From the NCBI RefSeq assembly GCF_001562415.1, contig NZ_LOEE01000019.1, positions 62,001 to 126,000 on the forward strand: 64,000 nucleotides of DNA, in the 5' to 3' direction. Positions 63,097 to 64,000 of this stretch are shown piece after piece. The position numbers were made by a program, and so were the translations under genes. The number at the start of each line of letters is the position of its first letter. The stretch's first letter is position 1. Source of the DNA: Thermotalea metallivorans (lineage in GTDB: Bacteria > Bacillota > Clostridia > Peptostreptococcales > Thermotaleaceae). The notes beneath the pieces were generated by a model. It saw only the letters and a list, made by a program, of their open reading frames with translations, was not told the origin of the DNA and searched no databases.

Positions 63097-63124
63097 TTGA
63101 CAAATATATTTAATATTGTAAAAT
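63097..63124 (+). promoter_or_regulatory. promoter of the plus-strand gene pair
   Basis: TTGACA (63097-63102), 16 bases, TAAAAT (63119-63124). The spacer contains TTTAATATT, also seen at 62980-62988. Confidence 0.7.
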
Positions 63125-63157
63125 AGTATTATAAAATCTTTAAGTGAGGTAAATGCG

Positions 63158-63922
63158 ATGAATAAAGTTTCAATCAGTGAAAAAATTCCCGAAGATTTTA
63201 GACGCAGACTGGTTGACTGCATTAACATAGCGCTTCAGGACGACTTGCCTAGATATTTGGCTGAATTTCATCCGGAGACTACAAATGGTGTTCCTCATCA
63301 GATCGGGGATTGGATCAATACAAATATCAAAAAGCATCTGATCAGCGGTAATGTGGATGTAATGCAGTTTACCCGGCACAGTTGGAAAGGGAAAATTGTT
63401 ATTGATAGTGAGAATAAGGTTACATATTCCATTATGAGAGCCAAAAGGCTCCGACAGATCCGCCGCGAAACGCGGGAAAGGCCTCATTATTTGCAAACTA
63501 TTGTTTCAGTATTAAATGAGGGTTTTGAAGCTGACACAAAACAAATGACCCTAGTTGATATGGGGTTTATTGGTTTTGACGAAGAAACGCTGAACAAAGA
63601 CTATGCGACAATATTCAATGGGCGAATTGACAAAGGTGAAGGATATTTGCACTGCGTAGTGGCCTATGAAACGGAGCACAATGAAATTACTGACATTAGA
63701 ATTTGTTTTCTGGACAAAGACCTTGATGTAATCGATGAGGTTTCTCTTAATGAGTATATCAAACCAGACTTTGCTAAACTTACCAGTGTCGAGCCTCCCG
63801 AACCAACCATTGAGGAAGAAGAACAGCCTTCCAATGCTGGATTGCTGTCACTACGCAGTTCTATGAACGGCAATGAAAACGGCAGTCCTGTAGCAGTTAG
63901 GGAGGAACGGAAGCAGGCTTGA
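63158..63922 (+). CDS. DUF5986-like protein, function unknown
   Basis: 254 residues, GAGGT site and ATG at 63158. Has a mostly globular first 210 residues (DFRRRLVDCINIALQDDLP, SIMRAKRLRQIRRETR) and an acidic Glu/Pro-rich tail. I place it tentatively in DUF5986 from memory; no catalytic motif is seen. It precedes a second HTH gene. Confidence 0.7.
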   Translation: MNKVSISEKIPEDFRRRLVDCINIALQDDLPRYLAEFHPETTNGVPHQIGDWINTNIKKHLISGNVDVMQFTRHSWKGKIVIDSENKVTYSIMRAKRLRQIRRETRERPHYLQTIVSVLNEGFEADTKQMTLVDMGFIGFDEETLNKDYATIFNGRIDKGEGYLHCVVAYETEHNEITDIRICFLDKDLDVIDEVSLNEYIKPDFAKLTSVEPPEPTIEEEEQPSNAGLLSLRSSMNGNENGSPVAVREERKQA

Positions 63923-63955
63923 CATAAAATTATTTTTATGTTGGAGATGTGAACC

Positions 63956-64000
63956 ATGACGAACTTACTTAAATTTCAAGGTGAACGATTAAAAAGTGCT
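63956..64000 (+). CDS. start of an HTH-type gene (cut by window end)
   Basis: ATG after GGAGATG; 15 codons reading MTNLLKFQGERLKSA, the typical opening of an XRE-type helix-turn-helix that often leads into an ImmA/IrrE peptidase domain. The rest is outside. Confidence 0.55.
   Translation, partial: MTNLLKFQGERLKSA

Noticed and set aside
1-64000. CRISPR arrays, riboswitches and complete insertion sequences
   Set aside because: No regularly spaced repeats, no recognisable riboswitch core and no transposase gene were seen by reading.
43984-64000. A complete integrative conjugative element
   Set aside because: Integrase, excisionase-like and sigma-like genes are present, but no relaxase, coupling protein or type IV secretion genes appear in the window, so only an element end or remnant is supported.

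Overview
The window is chromosomal DNA from an anaerobic, probably spore-forming Clostridia-type Firmicute. The evidence is a low G+C base composition, strong AGGAGG-type ribosome sites with ATG, GTG and TTG starts, a full Rnf complex, MinE alongside MinC and MinD, an M23-type SpoIVFA-like protein, and clostridial neighbours such as DUF4321 and DRTGG proteins. No 16S gene is present, so genus is not assigned.

Bases 1-6200: the 5' part of a SpoIVFA-like gene, then a flavin electron-transfer block: polyprenyl synthase, ApbE flavin transferase, a lipoprotein with two FMN-binding domains, and divergently a type II NADH dehydrogenase with a membrane extension. Together they resemble the flavin-based extracellular electron transfer locus known from Listeria. 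Bases 6200-16500: the mgsA, rodA, min and mre/PBP2 elongation-division genes with radC and maf. Bases 16500-23000: DUF4321, a Gx-type membrane protein, a NusG domain II protein and rnfCDGEAB. The Gx and NusG II proteins resemble EetB and EetA, so both halves of a flavin-dependent redox chain are in the window, and ApbE could flavinylate the lipoprotein, RnfG and RnfD.

Bases 23500-28000: one operon with dinB, a SPOR protein, two DRTGG proteins, two HATPase proteins and a PHP protein. Such signalling sets usually accompany [FeFe] hydrogenase genes, but no hydrogenase is here. Bases 28000-43400: wall hydrolases, bacteriohemerythrin, tRNA-Val and tRNA-Leu, a peptide-binding lipoprotein, NAPRTase-like, lytic transglycosylase, coaE, polA, a YbaK-type deacylase, and an ECF sigma/anti-sigma pair with a probable self-regulated promoter.

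From about 43600 to the end the character changes to an accessory island. It starts at a tRNA-Leu(CAA) gene cut in the anticodon stem-loop, followed by an intact tRNA-Leu(CAA), a tyrosine integrase with a duplicated core-binding domain, an excisionase-like gene with a leader that can fold in two ways, and two sigma-like genes. No conjugation genes are seen before the window ends. Then come secreted and envelope proteins (DUF2599-like, a membrane thioredoxin, DUF6147-like), an HTH/ECF sigma/anti-sigma set, a BlaI/BlaR-type pair with SH3 and DUF4829-like sensor parts, and a type III-like restriction-modification cluster with an extra PD-(D/E)XK-like protein, ending in divergent regulators.

The items most worth attention are the EET-like flavin locus, the hydrogenase-type regulatory module without hydrogenase, the tRNA-Leu break with the odd integrase and its leader, and the extended type III cluster.
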